64,000 nt of DNA from Cordia subcordata (taxonomy: Eukaryota > Streptophyta > Magnoliopsida > Boraginales > Cordiaceae), in assembly GCA_028554755.1 (NCBI GenBank), contig JAPTOF010000003.1, positions 24,220,001-24,284,000 on the forward strand. The letters are read 5' to 3'. This document shows, in pieces, positions 26,301 through 38,466 of this stretch (position 1 is the stretch's first letter; every line of letters starts with the position of its first letter). The notes under the pieces are model-generated. The model searched no databases, had not been told where the DNA came from, and saw nothing but the letters and a program-made list of their open reading frames with translations. Position numbers and translations under genes: made by a program.

Positions 26301-27686
26301 CTAAGAGCTACTAAACAACAAAACTAGAAATGAAAAAACAAGAAAAACAAGCTTTGGATCTGACCCATGTGTGGTTGAATTTATGTTACCATGGTTATCC
26401 CATGAATGATTCATTCTCTTAGAACCACCAGGATTTTCTTCAGTCAGAGTCTTGTTACACTGTGGAATTTTTGTAGAAAGACAAGAAGAATTTGGGTGAG
26501 AAAAGGCACTGTTGTTCTTGGTCCGGAGTGGGTATTTTGTACATAAGCCAAGGTTTCCTCTAACATTTAGTTTCTCCCCAAGCCTATTTATAAACTCTTG
26601 AGGAAAAGTTATCTCCCACTCATCTGATTTTGGCTCAAATTCAGCAGATCAAGATTTGGAAGAGTGCTTAAGCCTGGAGGAACTGTACCATTCACTCTGT
26701 TATTGTCTATTGACAAAACAGTTAAGTTTTTCAGATTGGAAAGTGAAGTTGGAATAGGACCCTTTAAGCGACACCCTGATGAAACAATTGCTTTCAGCTT
26801 TACAAGACCCACAATAAATGATAGTACACAAGTATTAACGGGGTTGCCTTCAATCATCAAGTACTGTAACTGCTGCCATCTTGCAAGGCTTTCAGGGATT
26901 GGTCCAGTTAATGAATTGTGACTCAAATCTAATAAAACCAACTTCCTTTAACTTCCCCAACTCTGAAGGCACTTTTCCAAGGAAATTGTTTGAGCTCAAA
27001 TCAAGTTTTTCAAGAAGCTGCAGCTGACCCATTGAACCAGGCACCTCACCCTGCAAATTATTCCAGCTGAGGTCCAAGATGGTCAAACTTTTCAGCCCTC
27101 CTATTTCTTGAGGTATTGATCCACTGAAATTGTTGTAGCTGAGATCAAGCTGTTGCAGATTGAGCAGCCCATCAATTTCTCTTGGGATTTCACCAGTCAG
27201 ATTGTTTTGTGACAAAACCAAAACTCTTAAGCTGGATAAATTTGCTAATATTGGGGGAATAGCTCCTGTAAGGCTTGGATTAGACACAAGAGCTAGCTGT
27301 TCTAAAGCAGACAATGCACTAAAGGGGGATGGAGGTACAGAAACTTGGGCTGTTGTGAAACAGTGGAACAAAGAAAGAATTCTGAGACAAGGCAACTTTA
27401 CCAACGATTCTGCAGGCATTTTAGCAGAAGCTTTACCAGATGGGCTAACAACATCAAGGCCAAGATGAATCTTGGTGACATGAAAGACTTGATTGTCTTG
27501 ACCGACTTCACACTCCACACCAGGCCATGGCGTGTCCGTACAGGGCTGTGGGTGCATCTTTGACCAACTAGGCTCATCTAAAACTGAATCCATAACCTCA
27601 AACAGGCCAAAAAGTTCCCCTTGTTCCATCACTCCATGAGCTGCCACCACAAGTAATCCTACAAGCAAAAATGACACAGAAGCCAT
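26301..27686 (-). pseudogene. RLP29: RLP29/PII-2-like LRR protein, frameshifted
   Basis: The start MASVSFLLVGLLVVAA is a signal peptide. It is followed by a conserved N-cap (ELFGLFEVMDSVL, HPQPCTDTPWPGVECEV) and about ten plant-type LRRs with the LxxLxLSxNxLTGxIP pattern. The reading frame breaks at 26942: after ...LGKLKE one extra base shifts the frame, and LVLLDLSHNSLTGPIPESL continues in the next. A second shift, one base missing within 26613-26617, breaks ...LNLSQNQMSG. The rest, ITFPQEFINRLGEKLNVRGN onward, runs open to a stop at 26301-26303. The last residues are hydrophobic (LVFLVFSFLVLLF) after a small-residue site, as in a GPI-anchor signal. Total of about 461 codons equals RLP29-class length. 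Such proteins are thought to sit on the outer plasma membrane face. Two compensating-type indels in an otherwise intact gene mean either a young pseudogene or sequence errors. Confidence 0.85.
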
Positions 27687-28440
27687 TGAGAAGAATCAAA
27701 TCTTTTTGATCTATATAAAAGATGAAAAACCCACAAAACCAAAATATGAATGCATGAATATAACAATAGATATTGATATCTGACAAGAAAAGGTTGCTTG
27801 AACATGGGTATGGTTTCACCTCAGGCTTTTGGCAGTGGTAAGGCTGCAAGGGAAAGTAAAGTAAAACGGCTAAGGTGGGCATTTTATTTGCCACATTTGG
27901 CAAGTGAGAGTGCAAGAATGGGGTGCAGCATGCAAATAGACGAAATGATGAGTGCAGAAACAGTTACTATGAAATGAAAATCCTCATCAGAACAGTCAAG
28001 ATTGGGGGTTTCAAAAGACAGACTGAAACCATGCAATGACGAGACATTAGCAAGCTAGCTTCAGTAAAGGGACTCTCTCTTGGCAATGCTATTCTCTGCA
28101 TTCATATAATCATATCCATAAAGATTCGTTTGAGACAATGCTCAAAACTCAACGATTGAAATCGACTAATCCACTTCTCTAAATTATATGAACTTCAATA
28201 TTTGAATTACCATTTTCTAAAAGAGTTTCTGGAGTACCAAAAAAAAAAATCTGAATGGTCTATTGACAACAATCTGAATGGTCTGTTCATCATCACTAAT
28301 TCAGATTCTTTAATCGCAGACTGGACTAGATTGTACAATTCTCCCTAAAATTTTGAACTTATGATATTTGAAGCTTTTTTTAAGTAAAAATATGAATTTA
28401 TTAAAAGTATTTTTTTAATAATCTTTCTTGTTTATAGTTA
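27687..28440. other. LRR gene 5' flank
   Basis: This should include the promoter and leader of the minus-strand LRR gene. No clear TATA box at a sensible distance was found. No other gene is seen. Confidence 0.4.
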
Positions 28441-28610
28441 TAGGGTCTTTTTGGATTTCTTTTGATGGAAAAAAAAAAGCATATTATTTCTTTAAGAAAC
28501 ATATATTTTTTGTAATAACTAAAGATTTGAATTTTTTTCAAAAAATACTTTTTTTCCAAGAGCTTTAGAAAAAGAGACATTTTGAGAAAAAAGTAAATCC
28601 AAACAGCACG
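28441..28610. mobile_element. Tourist-like MITE, 170 bp
   Basis: The ends are TAGGGTCTTTTTGGATTTC and, on the other strand, CGTGCTGTTTGGATTTAC. The outside trinucleotides are TTA and TAA. The interior is A/T runs, with no coding frame. Confidence 0.55.
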
Positions 28611-30152
28611 TAAAAAATAACATGATAGTGGTTACCTATATCTTATTGAGACAAGAAAATTATCAATGAAATTTAATAGAATTTTATTTCGCATTATACC
28701 CTTACTAAATTAGTCTTACTTTTAGATATTTAAGGCCATCTCTGTCAAACCAACTTATTTCAATATTTCAGTTTAGGTTAGACATAACACTTATCAGATC
28801 AGATGGTCAAATTAACTTATTTAGAGCACTCCAAATAGATTACTCGTATTTTGAACTTTTGATCCATAAACAGCACAGCGGGCTTAAATCAGCCCAGGCT
28901 TAGGTGACAAGGTATTAGAATTGTTCATGTTTTCACAAGTGGTTGATTACTAGATACTTCAGTACTCGGCCCAAGCACATTCTCAGCCCATCCATTTGAT
29001 CTCAACCAATCAAAACATTTATTGAGGCCCTATTTCATTCATCTTTTCTTTTTTTATTTTTTATTTTATTCTTTTTAATTTATTTATTTATTTTTGTATT
29101 TTGCTCTTTTTTGCGGGTACTTTCATCTAGCTTTATCAGCTCCTTTTGGTTCCAGTAAAACAGTTCTCTTTGTTGGGGTTTCCTTTTCTAGAAACAGACT
29201 TGCTAGTTTTGAGCAATTGAGTGTGCACGTAAGGTGGGATACGGGCTTCACACATGCAGATCAATGTCGTCTGCTAACATTCTTTTTTTTTTGGGTTATA
29301 ATACTTCAACACAACATCTTAGTCACTTTTTCTTTCAATTTTAAAATACAAGAAATGGGGAAAAATGTAAAATTTTAGATATTCTAAATGAAATGAATGA
29401 CTAACATGTCACCTTAAAATATTAAATTATAAGCACTAATTATCAGTAATTAGCTAAAAAAAATCCCGACCTTTACATGCATGTGGGGAAACCCAATTAA
29501 TAGGAACCATTTGGCATGCATACATGACCCCTGCTTTTATTTTACTTAAACGGGATAGAGCCCAGAGTGGAGAGTTTATATGGGTCCATTTCGATTGAAT
29601 TTTTTAATTAAAATCACTTTTTTTATAATTTTTTCGTCATAAATTTGTCAACTAGTTTCTTCAAAAATTTTGGAACTTTTGAAAAGCCACTGGCGGCTAA
29701 AACTTTGAATTTAGAAACGCTGAAAAGAAAAGCTAATACCGAAAGTTGCAGCACACGCTTGACAAGACATCATATGGTAACCAATCTTCATAAGATTTAA
29801 AGTTGATATGACAGACTAGTGAAGTAGATAGCTAAAATGTTTAGGAGCTTTTTTACGTATTAGTTCCATAATACGGCATGAACTTTCATATATACATGTA
29901 TACATATATATATATATATATGTATGTATACATATTAGTTCCATAAAGTTAAGTCAACATCAACTTAATTATACTTATATAGCTAAAAATATTAATAACT
30001 TCAAAATGAAACTTTACGTTCCGGCTAGCTATTAGCCACCAAAAGAAATTAGAAGTTATTGTTAGCAAATATATAAATCGAACATAACAAAAATCGTGAA
30101 ATACTTAGATCTTAGAACTGAAATAACGACCAAATGAAAAAGAATTGACTTA
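28611..30152. other. Intergenic, no gene seen
   Basis: A frame at 29094-29378 is translated T-rich DNA without family likeness. A near-palindromic alternating (TA/CA) tract lies at about 29890-29935. Confidence 0.4.
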
Positions 30153-30423
30153 TAGTGTGTTTGGAATAATCTTATTTTAAAATACTTATCCTATTGAAAT
30201 TTGGATATATCTTATAAGATTTAAGATATCTTATTACATGCAACGTGCATTTTATAGTTGTAAAAAATAAGATAGAATAGATTGCTTATTTTTTATAAGA
30301 TAAAAAGTATGGATGTTTTTAAAATCTTTGAAAGATCCATGATAAGATGTCTTAAATCTTATAAGATTTTTCTCCATTTCAATAGAAATAGCATCTTAAA
30401 ATAAGAATATAACAAACAGAGCA
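30153..30423. mobile_element. Tourist-like MITE, copy B
   Basis: A 271-bp element with ends TAGTGTGTTTGGAATAATC and, on the other strand, TGCTCTGTTTGTTATATTC. It is flanked by TTA on both sides (30150-30152, 30424-30426). It aligns end to end with copy A at 5853-6125, same length class and same interior motifs. Confidence 0.8.
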
Positions 30424-30799
30424 TTAGTTGAAGCTCGAGAAAGTCAATCTCCTTAAGGGATTCACGCCCCTCTACTTGGTGCTAAAGGTTATGGTGTATC
30501 CTTCCTAAGATACAATGACTATACCTCTTGATTGTAGTAGTACACCAATGCAAAAGCCAGCGAACGAAAAACGTATGATTCTCTTTGTATAATAAGATAA
30601 AACTGGCAGAACGCTATGGAAGATATCCAGTATGCTAATACAAGAATTGTATCTATAACACCTTCTAGGCTCAACTATATATAGAGGAGCAAAGATGAGC
30701 AACCAAATAAATCCATTTATAAGGGGTAATAAAGTTGTCTCTCCAATAGTAAAAAATGCTCAGAAAATTAGCTAACCTAACCAGGTAACAAGCAAAATG

Positions 30800-30987
30800 T
30801 GTTAGAATTTAAATCCCAAGTTTTAATATATCAGTTACATTCTCTTCAAATTCCTCAGGTGTTTGAGAATTTTTTCCAAAAAGAACGATTCGTAACTTGT
30901 TGGAGTTTAAATCTCAGGCTTTAATGTATTAGTTACATTCTCTTCAAATTCTTTAGGTGTTCGAGAATTTTTCCAGAAAGAACAATT
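30800..30987. repeat. Tandem duplication, period 98 bp
   Basis: TGTTAGAATTTAAATCCCAAG at 30800 recurs as TGTTGGAGTTTAAATCTCAGG at 30898, and the two units stay alignable to about 30987 (GTTACATTCTCTTCAAATTC in both). The unit starts with TG and could come from a retrotransposon LTR end, but no matching 3' end was found. Confidence 0.75.
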
Positions 30988-31553
30988 CAGAGCAAAAACT
31001 CAGGCCACCCCCACACCCGCCCCATGTCCCTAGACCCCGCCCTGCCGTGCCGTGCAGGCGGGTGCATGTGGCGGGTTTAAATACCATACACACCTTGTAT
31101 AGTCTTCTCTCCATATACCTGGTTGGCGCACTTCATAAAAGAATCTATATATAGAAAGCAAAAGTTCATTGGTTTTCTTATGTGGGATACAAACCCACAC
31201 ACTATCAAATCAAATAACCAAACTAGTAATGTACTCAACTTTAGTTGCTAATTTCTCATTCACCTTCAATCCGTTTTTGACATGTAATTATACCATTTTA
31301 ACCTACTCGAAACAAGGAACGTAACGGTACCGACAACCGTTCCGTTTGATGTGCGAGACCTAGCTCATAATTGAGTCAATATTGCTTTGACATCATGTCA
31401 AAACACTCCAAACTAACAGTTATCAAATTAGAAGTTATGAAACCATTATTTTGTTTTATTGAGTCACTATTTACTTATGCTCTTTGTGATTCATAGAACG
31501 CGAGAATTATTTCAATTTATATTATCTCTAGCCGTCTGTTTTCAACATTTTTA
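30988..31553. other. Intergenic with a C-rich patch
   Basis: A C-rich block at about 31004-31075 stands out against AT-rich surroundings. No gene is recognised. Confidence 0.4.
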
Positions 31554-31895
31554 GGCACCGTTTGTTTCGTGGAAAACGGACAATGTTTTTGCATTTTCTT
31601 GAAAAATATTCTCGTATTTTTTTTATATTTAGTTATTAAAAATGTAAAAGTCAAAGAAACATATTTTCCTAATCAAAGGAAAATAGGTTAATTTTCAACG
31701 CAATTACTAGATTCCACCCCCCCCCCCAAACCCCCTGCCATCGGCCCCTCACCCCCACCGGCGTACATAAATATAATTTTTGGTGTTATTAAAAAAAATT
31801 TTCAATTAATTTTTATTGTAGCAATCAAACAATGAAATATATTTTTTAAAAAATATTTTCTAAAATAAATTATTTTTCGCAAATCAAACGGAGCC
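31554..31895. mobile_element. Tourist-like MITE with C-rich core, 342 bp
   Basis: The ends are GGCACCGTTTGTTTCGTGG and, on the other strand, GGCTCCGTTTGATTTGCG. TTA flanks both sides (31551-31553, 31896-31898). The middle (about 31717-31765) is a C-rich segment unlike the AT-rich arms. Confidence 0.72.
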
Positions 31896-34127
31896 TTATT
31901 CAACTAGTAGCATTCCAAGTTATTACTCGTTTATCTCATCGTGTCTCTCTAAGGCAAATTTAAAATTAGGAAGAGAATCATGACACACCTTATATAAACA
32001 TAATTTTATCTTGTATCAAGGGTCAGATAGAGCCATCAAATAATAATTTATTATAAAAAAATTAAATTTGAATTTATGTTTCTTTATCACAAATATCGTC
32101 AAATTTTTCATCAACTTCAAACATGCATTGAGATATGTGATTATATAAGAAATTTATAATCTTATAATTTCAGAATGGATCGATGGTATAACCCAACAAC
32201 CAAACTAAAAAAAAAACCCACAAAAAAATCTTTAATGTGCTTGTTTGTGTAGTATGCATGGAATGCACACATCATGATGGCGTTTCCAGTTAAATCCCTA
32301 ATATATCGAAAGTAAAAGAACTTTCAAAAACAGCACAATCAAGAAAATCTTTTATGTCAATCAATATCTCAATGAATGAATTGTTTAATTTTTCCTTGGT
32401 TAAAAATAACACGGTTGAACCAATATATGTGGACAGGAGGAATCATGATTACTGCCATTGTCGCCATGATCAAACAAATAAACCTAACACAAAATCTTCA
32501 TGATTGTCTTGCTGTGCTTGAGAGTCTTGTCATCAACACTACAAAACCCTATTGCTCGAAAGTGATCATAAATAATTAATTATCTAACTCCCAGTTACCT
32601 ATCTCATCACCCAAAGCTGAAAAGTAAAAGTAAGCAATTGAGAAATGCTACACTATCCCGCTAATTCTGCTCACTACCAATTGTTTTCTCTTCAAGGTTC
32701 ATGCATATATATTATTATACAAAAATTTCACTATCTATATCTAATCATGTGATCCCAATTTTATTAGGTTTCGACGAGTTATACATTCCACGTGTAATAA
32801 TAAGTCTTTTGGATAAATTTGGTCTTTTATACCAATCGATTTTGTCATAATTCTCATCACTTGCGAGGCGAAAAGTTAGAAGAAGTACACTACTTTATTC
32901 AGATTTTAGGAGACGAGTTAAAAGAATCAATTGTTTTCCACACAGAAAATGAGTAATGGATTCAAATGTATGATAAATTCTACTGAATACTCATTACTAA
33001 CTTTGAAAGGAAATCGCGCGATTCTGAAATTGCATGTACTGTCATTTCTTATAATATATGTCGACTCCAAACGTGTCACAAGAGTAAGGCTGCCCATTTA
33101 GATTTCGCGGCTTGTAGGGTCCCCAACCATTACATTTGTAAGACCATGAATTGAAAATGGAATTAAAGGGTCCACATGACACACAATTATATGCATAAGA
33201 TCAGCTCTGTCGTACACACTTTAGGAGAAGATCATGAACCTCATTTTTGGAATTTCGTACATTAGCGAAACGTGTGCTTCAATAGATGAATATACAGAAC
33301 AAGGTGTTTTCCAATGATTACCTAATCACTCACAACTGATAATAATAATTAAAGTTAAACGCGGTATAGCCAGACATACAAGGATGAAAAACTTCGTGCG
33401 ACCAATAAGTTGCCGACCCACAGGAAACCTATTTATTAGAATTATTTTTTCCTCCGTCATTTTCGATTGACTTAATACGAAATAGTCTCAAATCAAATAT
33501 AAATTAAAAATATTTTAACACAAAACAAAATTTTTCTGTAACTTAAGAGCCTAGATTTTACCCACAAAATCATCTGTGGATTATATTGACTTTACTTTAA
33601 GAAGGTACGAGAATGGTGCATGGAGTAAAGATCCAAAGTCCGAATTCTTTGATATGGAAATAAGGTCTATCTTGATATAAATCCTTTACCAAGGGTATTA
33701 AAACACTATTTTTTTCTGATAAACTAAAAGACTATTAATATTATCTAAAGTTTTTATTATATATATACGCATAAGATTTTAATATAATTATCATATGAAT
33801 TGTTACTATGCGGAAGAAAAAGTGGAGTTGAAAAGGTAAAAGATCGGAGGCAAATGTAGTTCTTCAACATAATGTGACCATTAAACAACATCTGGACCAA
33901 AGAAATTTAAGCTACATGCTATCATCATGCATCTTTTTTGCATTGTACTATGCTCCATTTTCATCATATACATAATAATGCTTTTATAGGGGTCAAAAGT
34001 ATAGCATAGCATAGTGAAATTCGAATTCTTTATTAATAAGGTGCTATGAGTAATTACATGAACTCAATTATTAGCCCACGTTAGTCTAATTTCACCTCTG
34101 ACCAATCATTCTGTTTTCGAACCCCTC
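31896..34127. other. Intergenic, upstream of the DUF4408 gene
   Basis: No gene or RNA recognised. The 67-codon frame at 32376-32579 has no family likeness. The last few hundred bases hold the promoter of the next gene. Confidence 0.4.
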
Positions 34128-34134
34128 TATAAAT
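34128..34134 (+). promoter_or_regulatory. TATA box of the DUF4408 gene
   Basis: TATAAAT in the context CCCCTCTATAAATTCCC lies 104 bp before the start codon and 6 bp after a C-run. A start near 34160 gives a leader of roughly 75-80 nt. Confidence 0.65.
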
Positions 34135-34237
34135 TCCCTCTTGATTTTTAGAAACTCCACCAACAAGTATTGCATGCAATCCAAGTCATCACTCAACAAA
34201 CTTTACTTTATTACATCAACAACAAACTTCTCCGAAA

Positions 34238-35101
34238 ATGCCCATGCTGGAAACCCTAGAAAACTTCATCAAATTAAGAAAGTTTAAAGCTTACCCTCAA
34301 AAAGAAAATGCTGTATCCTTTTGGGCTTTTGTTTTTTCCATTATTTTCTATGTTTCCATATTTTGCATGTTTGATATCCAACCTTCCAGTATCATCAACA
34401 CTACCAAATTCTGGTTCTTCATTTCCAACACTCTCATACTCATCATCGCTGCTGATTTTGGTGCCTTCTCTTCATCATCAGAGGAGCATGATGTATACGA
34501 AGAGTACGTAAACAAGACTCATCAGGCGAGAACAACTTCGTCTTTCGAAACTCACTACATGAAAATTGTGGAGGAAAGAAACCCAAAAGAGAATATGATG
34601 ATCATTGGAACGGAAGAAGAAGTACAAGACATCATTGTCGATGAAAAGGCTGCAACGGACGAAGTTAAATTAGACATCCTTAGTCTACAGACTATGCATC
34701 GTGCAGAGCCTGTAGGGCCCACACCCCTCCCTCAAACGAAAGATTTTCCAGTCATCAATCATGACGTAGAAGATTCTAGTGGCAATTTGTACGACAAGAA
34801 AAAAGAAGCAGCCCCTCCACAAGTTAACGAAGAAAAGAAGAAACAAACCAAATGTGTCCGCAGCAACTCCGACAAAGCGATTAAGGTCGGAAACGAGGAA
34901 ACAGGAAAACGAATTCAAAGGTCAAAATCGGAGAAGTACGAGGGTCATGAAGTTGAAGAAGAAAGTAGTGAGTTCTCAACAATGTCCATCGAAGAACTCA
35001 ATAGAAGAGTTGAGGAGTTTATTCGAAGATCTAATCGGCAGATTAGGCTTGAAGCAGCTTTAGAAACTTCCGGAAGTTTCAAGTCCTCCGTATATATTTA
35101 G
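34238..35101 (+). CDS. DUF4408/DUF761 membrane protein
   Basis: A single exon of 287 codons. The N-terminal DUF4408-type part has two hydrophobic segments at about residues 29-47 (WAFVFSIIFYVSIFCMF) and 57-76 (KFWFFISNTLILIIAADFGA). A long, charged and probably disordered middle follows, rich in Lys/Glu. Near its end it carries RSNSDKA and RSKSEKY, possible phosphorylation-type RSxS sites. The C-terminus, residues about 245-272, is the DUF761 motif FSTMSIEELNRRVEEFIRRS. This domain pair is a plant-specific family; the molecular function is unknown to me. ATG context AAAATGCC and the TATA box upstream support the start. No nearby gene is functionally linked. Confidence 0.92.
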   Translation: MPMLETLENFIKLRKFKAYPQKENAVSFWAFVFSIIFYVSIFCMFDIQPSSIINTTKFWFFISNTLILIIAADFGAFSSSSEEHDVYEEYVNKTHQARTTSSFETHYMKIVEERNPKENMMIIGTEEEVQDIIVDEKAATDEVKLDILSLQTMHRAEPVGPTPLPQTKDFPVINHDVEDSSGNLYDKKKEAAPPQVNEEKKKQTKCVRSNSDKAIKVGNEETGKRIQRSKSEKYEGHEVEEESSEFSTMSIEELNRRVEEFIRRSNRQIRLEAALETSGSFKSSVYI

Positions 35102-38100
35102 GGAAATGAAGCTGAGTTGCACTTAGTTGTCCGTATGTCTATTTTTGTTCATCATATCATATAAATATATACATATTTATTGTCGTTCTCAAGGCTTTTA
35201 ATTAGACTTTTGTAATTAGCAGGGGTGTTGCTTAGCTTTCACTTAATTAGTTTCCTCAGACTACGTACTTCCTTTCTGTAAATCCCACTATCTTATCTAA
35301 GAAGGTGTTTTACCATATTTATTTTGAGTGCTTAAATAATTACTTTTCATTTTAGGTCTTCAAATAAGCACAGCCAAACTGATTATGATTAATTATCTCT
35401 ATACGAAAGAAAATAAGACTAGCTTAATCTTTTATGCTTGTTTTAAATTCTTCTATATGATACATATGATAATCAAAGAGTGATCTATAGGAAAATATTT
35501 CCACATGCTAAAGGCACTCAATAGACTAAATGAAACGAATCTTACATATAGGTAAGAAAAATATGTTAAAATCGTTATAAGTAATCACTTACGTGCTGTA
35601 CCTAACCTAATTGTGTATATGGACCCCATGCAGGCACCAAAAGAATGAAAAACGATTAGAAAATCATGGATTAAGTAAAAGGATGCATCATAAATGGCAG
35701 AAAGATAGGATATACGGATATCATTTTAATTTTTTTTCCTTCCTTGTGCGGCTTTGGAACTTCTCTTCCCTTAATTTACATACTAAAGAATCGTCAAAAG
35801 TTGTTGAGCTGTTACAACTCTATTTGACCTAGTTGTAAGATTTTAACCATTGAAATATAAAGTTTTTAGCGGTCAATCTTTGAAAAGAGCATTGTTAAAT
35901 AAAAGTGATTGACTGTTTGACTTATATGTTAGAAATTAAGTTTTTAGTTGTTTTGAAAGCATTATTAGACTTCTAAAAATGTTGAGTAGTATTTTTAAAG
36001 AAAAAGAAAGGAAAAAAAAAAAAAAGATAATCTCTGACACTATTATGTAAAAATTGCATGCTTCTCAATAGGCCTTTTTTGTAAAATTCCAGTTTAAAGC
36101 TTCTGATTTTTTCAATTATTTTTAGCTTCACCTTCTATGTTAAAAACTTTTTTAACAATTGGTCAAACAAGCTAACCTCAACTTTTAGACCCATAGAAAG
36201 TATTTTTTGGTATCTAGAAATTGGGCCAAATAGACTCGTAATCATTAGAAGTGAGATTTCACTAGGTCATTTCCGTTGGATTTTGACCTTGTCATTACAT
36301 TATAATATTACGAGATAAATTTAACAATGAAAATTTATTTGAGTTTTTATTCTAATTTTATTTGAGTTTTTATTCTAGTTATACTATTAGTTTATTATTA
36401 TTAAATCTTTTATACTACTATAACATTATGAAAAGAATCTGAGAATCTATACTAGTAATCACCCATCTGTTTGGAGAGAATCCTCTGTCTAATTACAAAT
36501 ATCCAAGTTCCACGTATTTCGGAATTGAGATTGCTGAATGGCTGCACTTGATTGCTTGTGCAATAGTTCTCAACCAATGTAACAGTGGTGAAAATATATA
36601 TGTTAGGTAAATGACACAGTTTTTCGGCAATGAAAAGAAAAAAGTGTATTCAGGATTTGACAAGAGAAGATACTAGAAAAGCTTATCCTTAATGTTCATA
36701 AATTCTTTTTTATTAAAAAGTGAAGCATTTCACTCCATAAAAACCTTTACATATGAATAATTATATCGATCAAGAGCAAATTATGTCCTGGGCCATGCAC
36801 AAAAAAGATTTTTTTAACGTATCATTGTATTTAATTTAGGTACAAAACTGCTGCCTAATATCCACAATGATTTTCTTATAAACCTACTTCTCCGAAGACG
36901 GTTGAGATCGATGCACTCTGAGATTCCTCTCCTTCCAGTATTCTGAATTAACTTCAATAACACAAACACTTTTCGAAATTAAATCACATTTAATTGTTGC
37001 CCATATAACAACCGTGTAATCAATAATAATTAGTATTACTTAGATGAAGTAACTCAAAATTTTCATATAACAACCGTGGAATTAATAATTATCAACGCGA
37101 AAAGAATCGCGTTTTTAACATTGGTCTCTCTTAACTATGTTTGAATCAAAAAATAAAATAAAATAAAATAAAATAGCTTTATACACGAAAATTGACAAAA
37201 AGGAATAAGTGGGAAGAGTTGTATATATAGGTACGGATAAGATATGAGACACACATGGACACATAGGACGAAGGTTTAAATGTTCGCTAATTAATTCTAT
37301 CAGAAAACTAGTTCTTAGACAGAGTAATTCTTGATTTTATATGATCATTATCTTAAAATATGTGAATTTGTGATACTGCCTTGTCCAAATCCAGAACTGT
37401 TTTGAAACCCTCACGTGTATCATCACTGCTGAATTTTCATACGTATCGATGTCACAATTTACCGATTAATCTTAATCAAATCGACAGCACTGAAAAGCAA
37501 AGAGACCATCGCTTTCCGTGGCTAATCATTTCCGGAAGAGTTAAAACACCTGTCCTAGGTGGATTCATATACAGCTAGCAAAATAAAAAGGAAACAGCTT
37601 TCGATAAGATCTTGAATCCCTATATAATTTTAAAGCCTATACAGATGTTTGGTCGGAAAAAATAGTTAACGAACTAAAGTTTAAAACCACAACGTGTGGA
37701 ATTAAGGAACTAAATTTAAAAACCTTTGTAATTTAAGGGGTCAATTTTTTTCTATTTCTTTTAAATAAAAAAGGAGGTATTTTAGAGATCGCATGGATTG
37801 ATTTTCCAAAGAAATATCTTCTAAAAAATATTTTTAATTTTTTAAGAGTTTTAACTTTTTTTAAAAATCAATTCAAATATTTAAGTTCTTTTCTACGGAA
37901 AACTAATTTAAACGAACACTAACACTTCTTTACCTAACATGTCCGAGTTTAGCTTATATAGCATTTTCTTCTTTTTATCAAGATCCTATATGATATTCTT
38001 TCTTTATTCAATAAGAATATTCTTTTTTTTTTAAGGCCCCAGATGATCATTTCTCTTCATTTTACTCATTAACGAAGTGCTTGAAACCGATTGACAAATA

Positions 38101-38132
38101 CTTTCAGTAATTAGGTCAATCTTGACCTGAAC
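35102..38132. other. Intergenic, no gene seen
   Basis: The first about 200 bp should be 3' UTR of the DUF4408 gene. Small frames (35611-35832, 37381-37578) are unsupported. The repeat (AAAAT)n lies at about 37149-37173. Possible MITE-like debris lies around 35930-36240 and 37780-37925, without clear termini. Confidence 0.4.
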
Positions 38133-38214
38133 GCCGATATGCCCGAGTGGTTAAGGGGACAGACTCAAAACTTGTTGGGCTTTGTCTGCGCAGGTTCGAA
38201 TCCTGCTGTCCACG
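38133..38214 (+). tRNA. Serine-type tRNA body with CAA anticodon (probable pseudogene)
   Basis: An 82-nt class II tRNA fold with a long variable arm. The D-arm region is GCCCGAGTGGTTAAGG and the T-arm region is GCAGGTTCGAATCCTGC with a perfect T stem. The body matches plant tRNA-Ser of the CGA/UGA type as I know it. The anticodon loop reads CTCAAAA, giving CAA (leucine) instead of CGA or TGA. The acceptor stem GCCGATA with TGTCCAC has two mismatches, and the anticodon stem has one mismatch plus a G-T pair. CGA to CAA is one CpG-type transition. A T5 run at 38244-38248 could end pol III transcription. Most likely a decayed tRNA-Ser(CGA); a scanner might call it tRNA-Leu(CAA). Confidence 0.7.
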
Positions 38215-38282
38215 AATTCATTCAATTATCTGGAATGTTGCGGTTTTTCCGAAGATACTGTACCTAGATTTTAGATTTTCTT

Positions 38283-38375
38283 ATCGTTTTCGAGTGATTA
38301 GGGTGTAAATGAATCCTTGTAATTATTAATGTTTTCGACTTATCATTTTCGAGTGATTAGGGTGTAAATGAATCA
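38283..38375. repeat. Direct repeat, period about 61 bp
   Basis: TTTTCGAGTGATTAGGGTGT near 38287 recurs near 38347, each followed by AAATGAATC. Two units only. Confidence 0.7.
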
Positions 38376-38466
38376 ATTTCACTTGGAGAATCCATACTAG
38401 ATTAAGTTCCCTTATAATTATTAGTGTTTGCGAGCGATTAGAATATGAAATTCTATACATTCATGC

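Noticed and set aside
34308..35063. Frames overlapping the DUF4408 gene on both strands
   Set aside because: Shadows of the 287-codon gene; no independent motif.
38133..38214. Calling this a normal tRNA-Leu(CAA) gene
   Set aside because: The D and T arms, variable-arm sequence and the 82-nt length match serine tRNA, and stems have mismatches. The anticodon alone is not enough.
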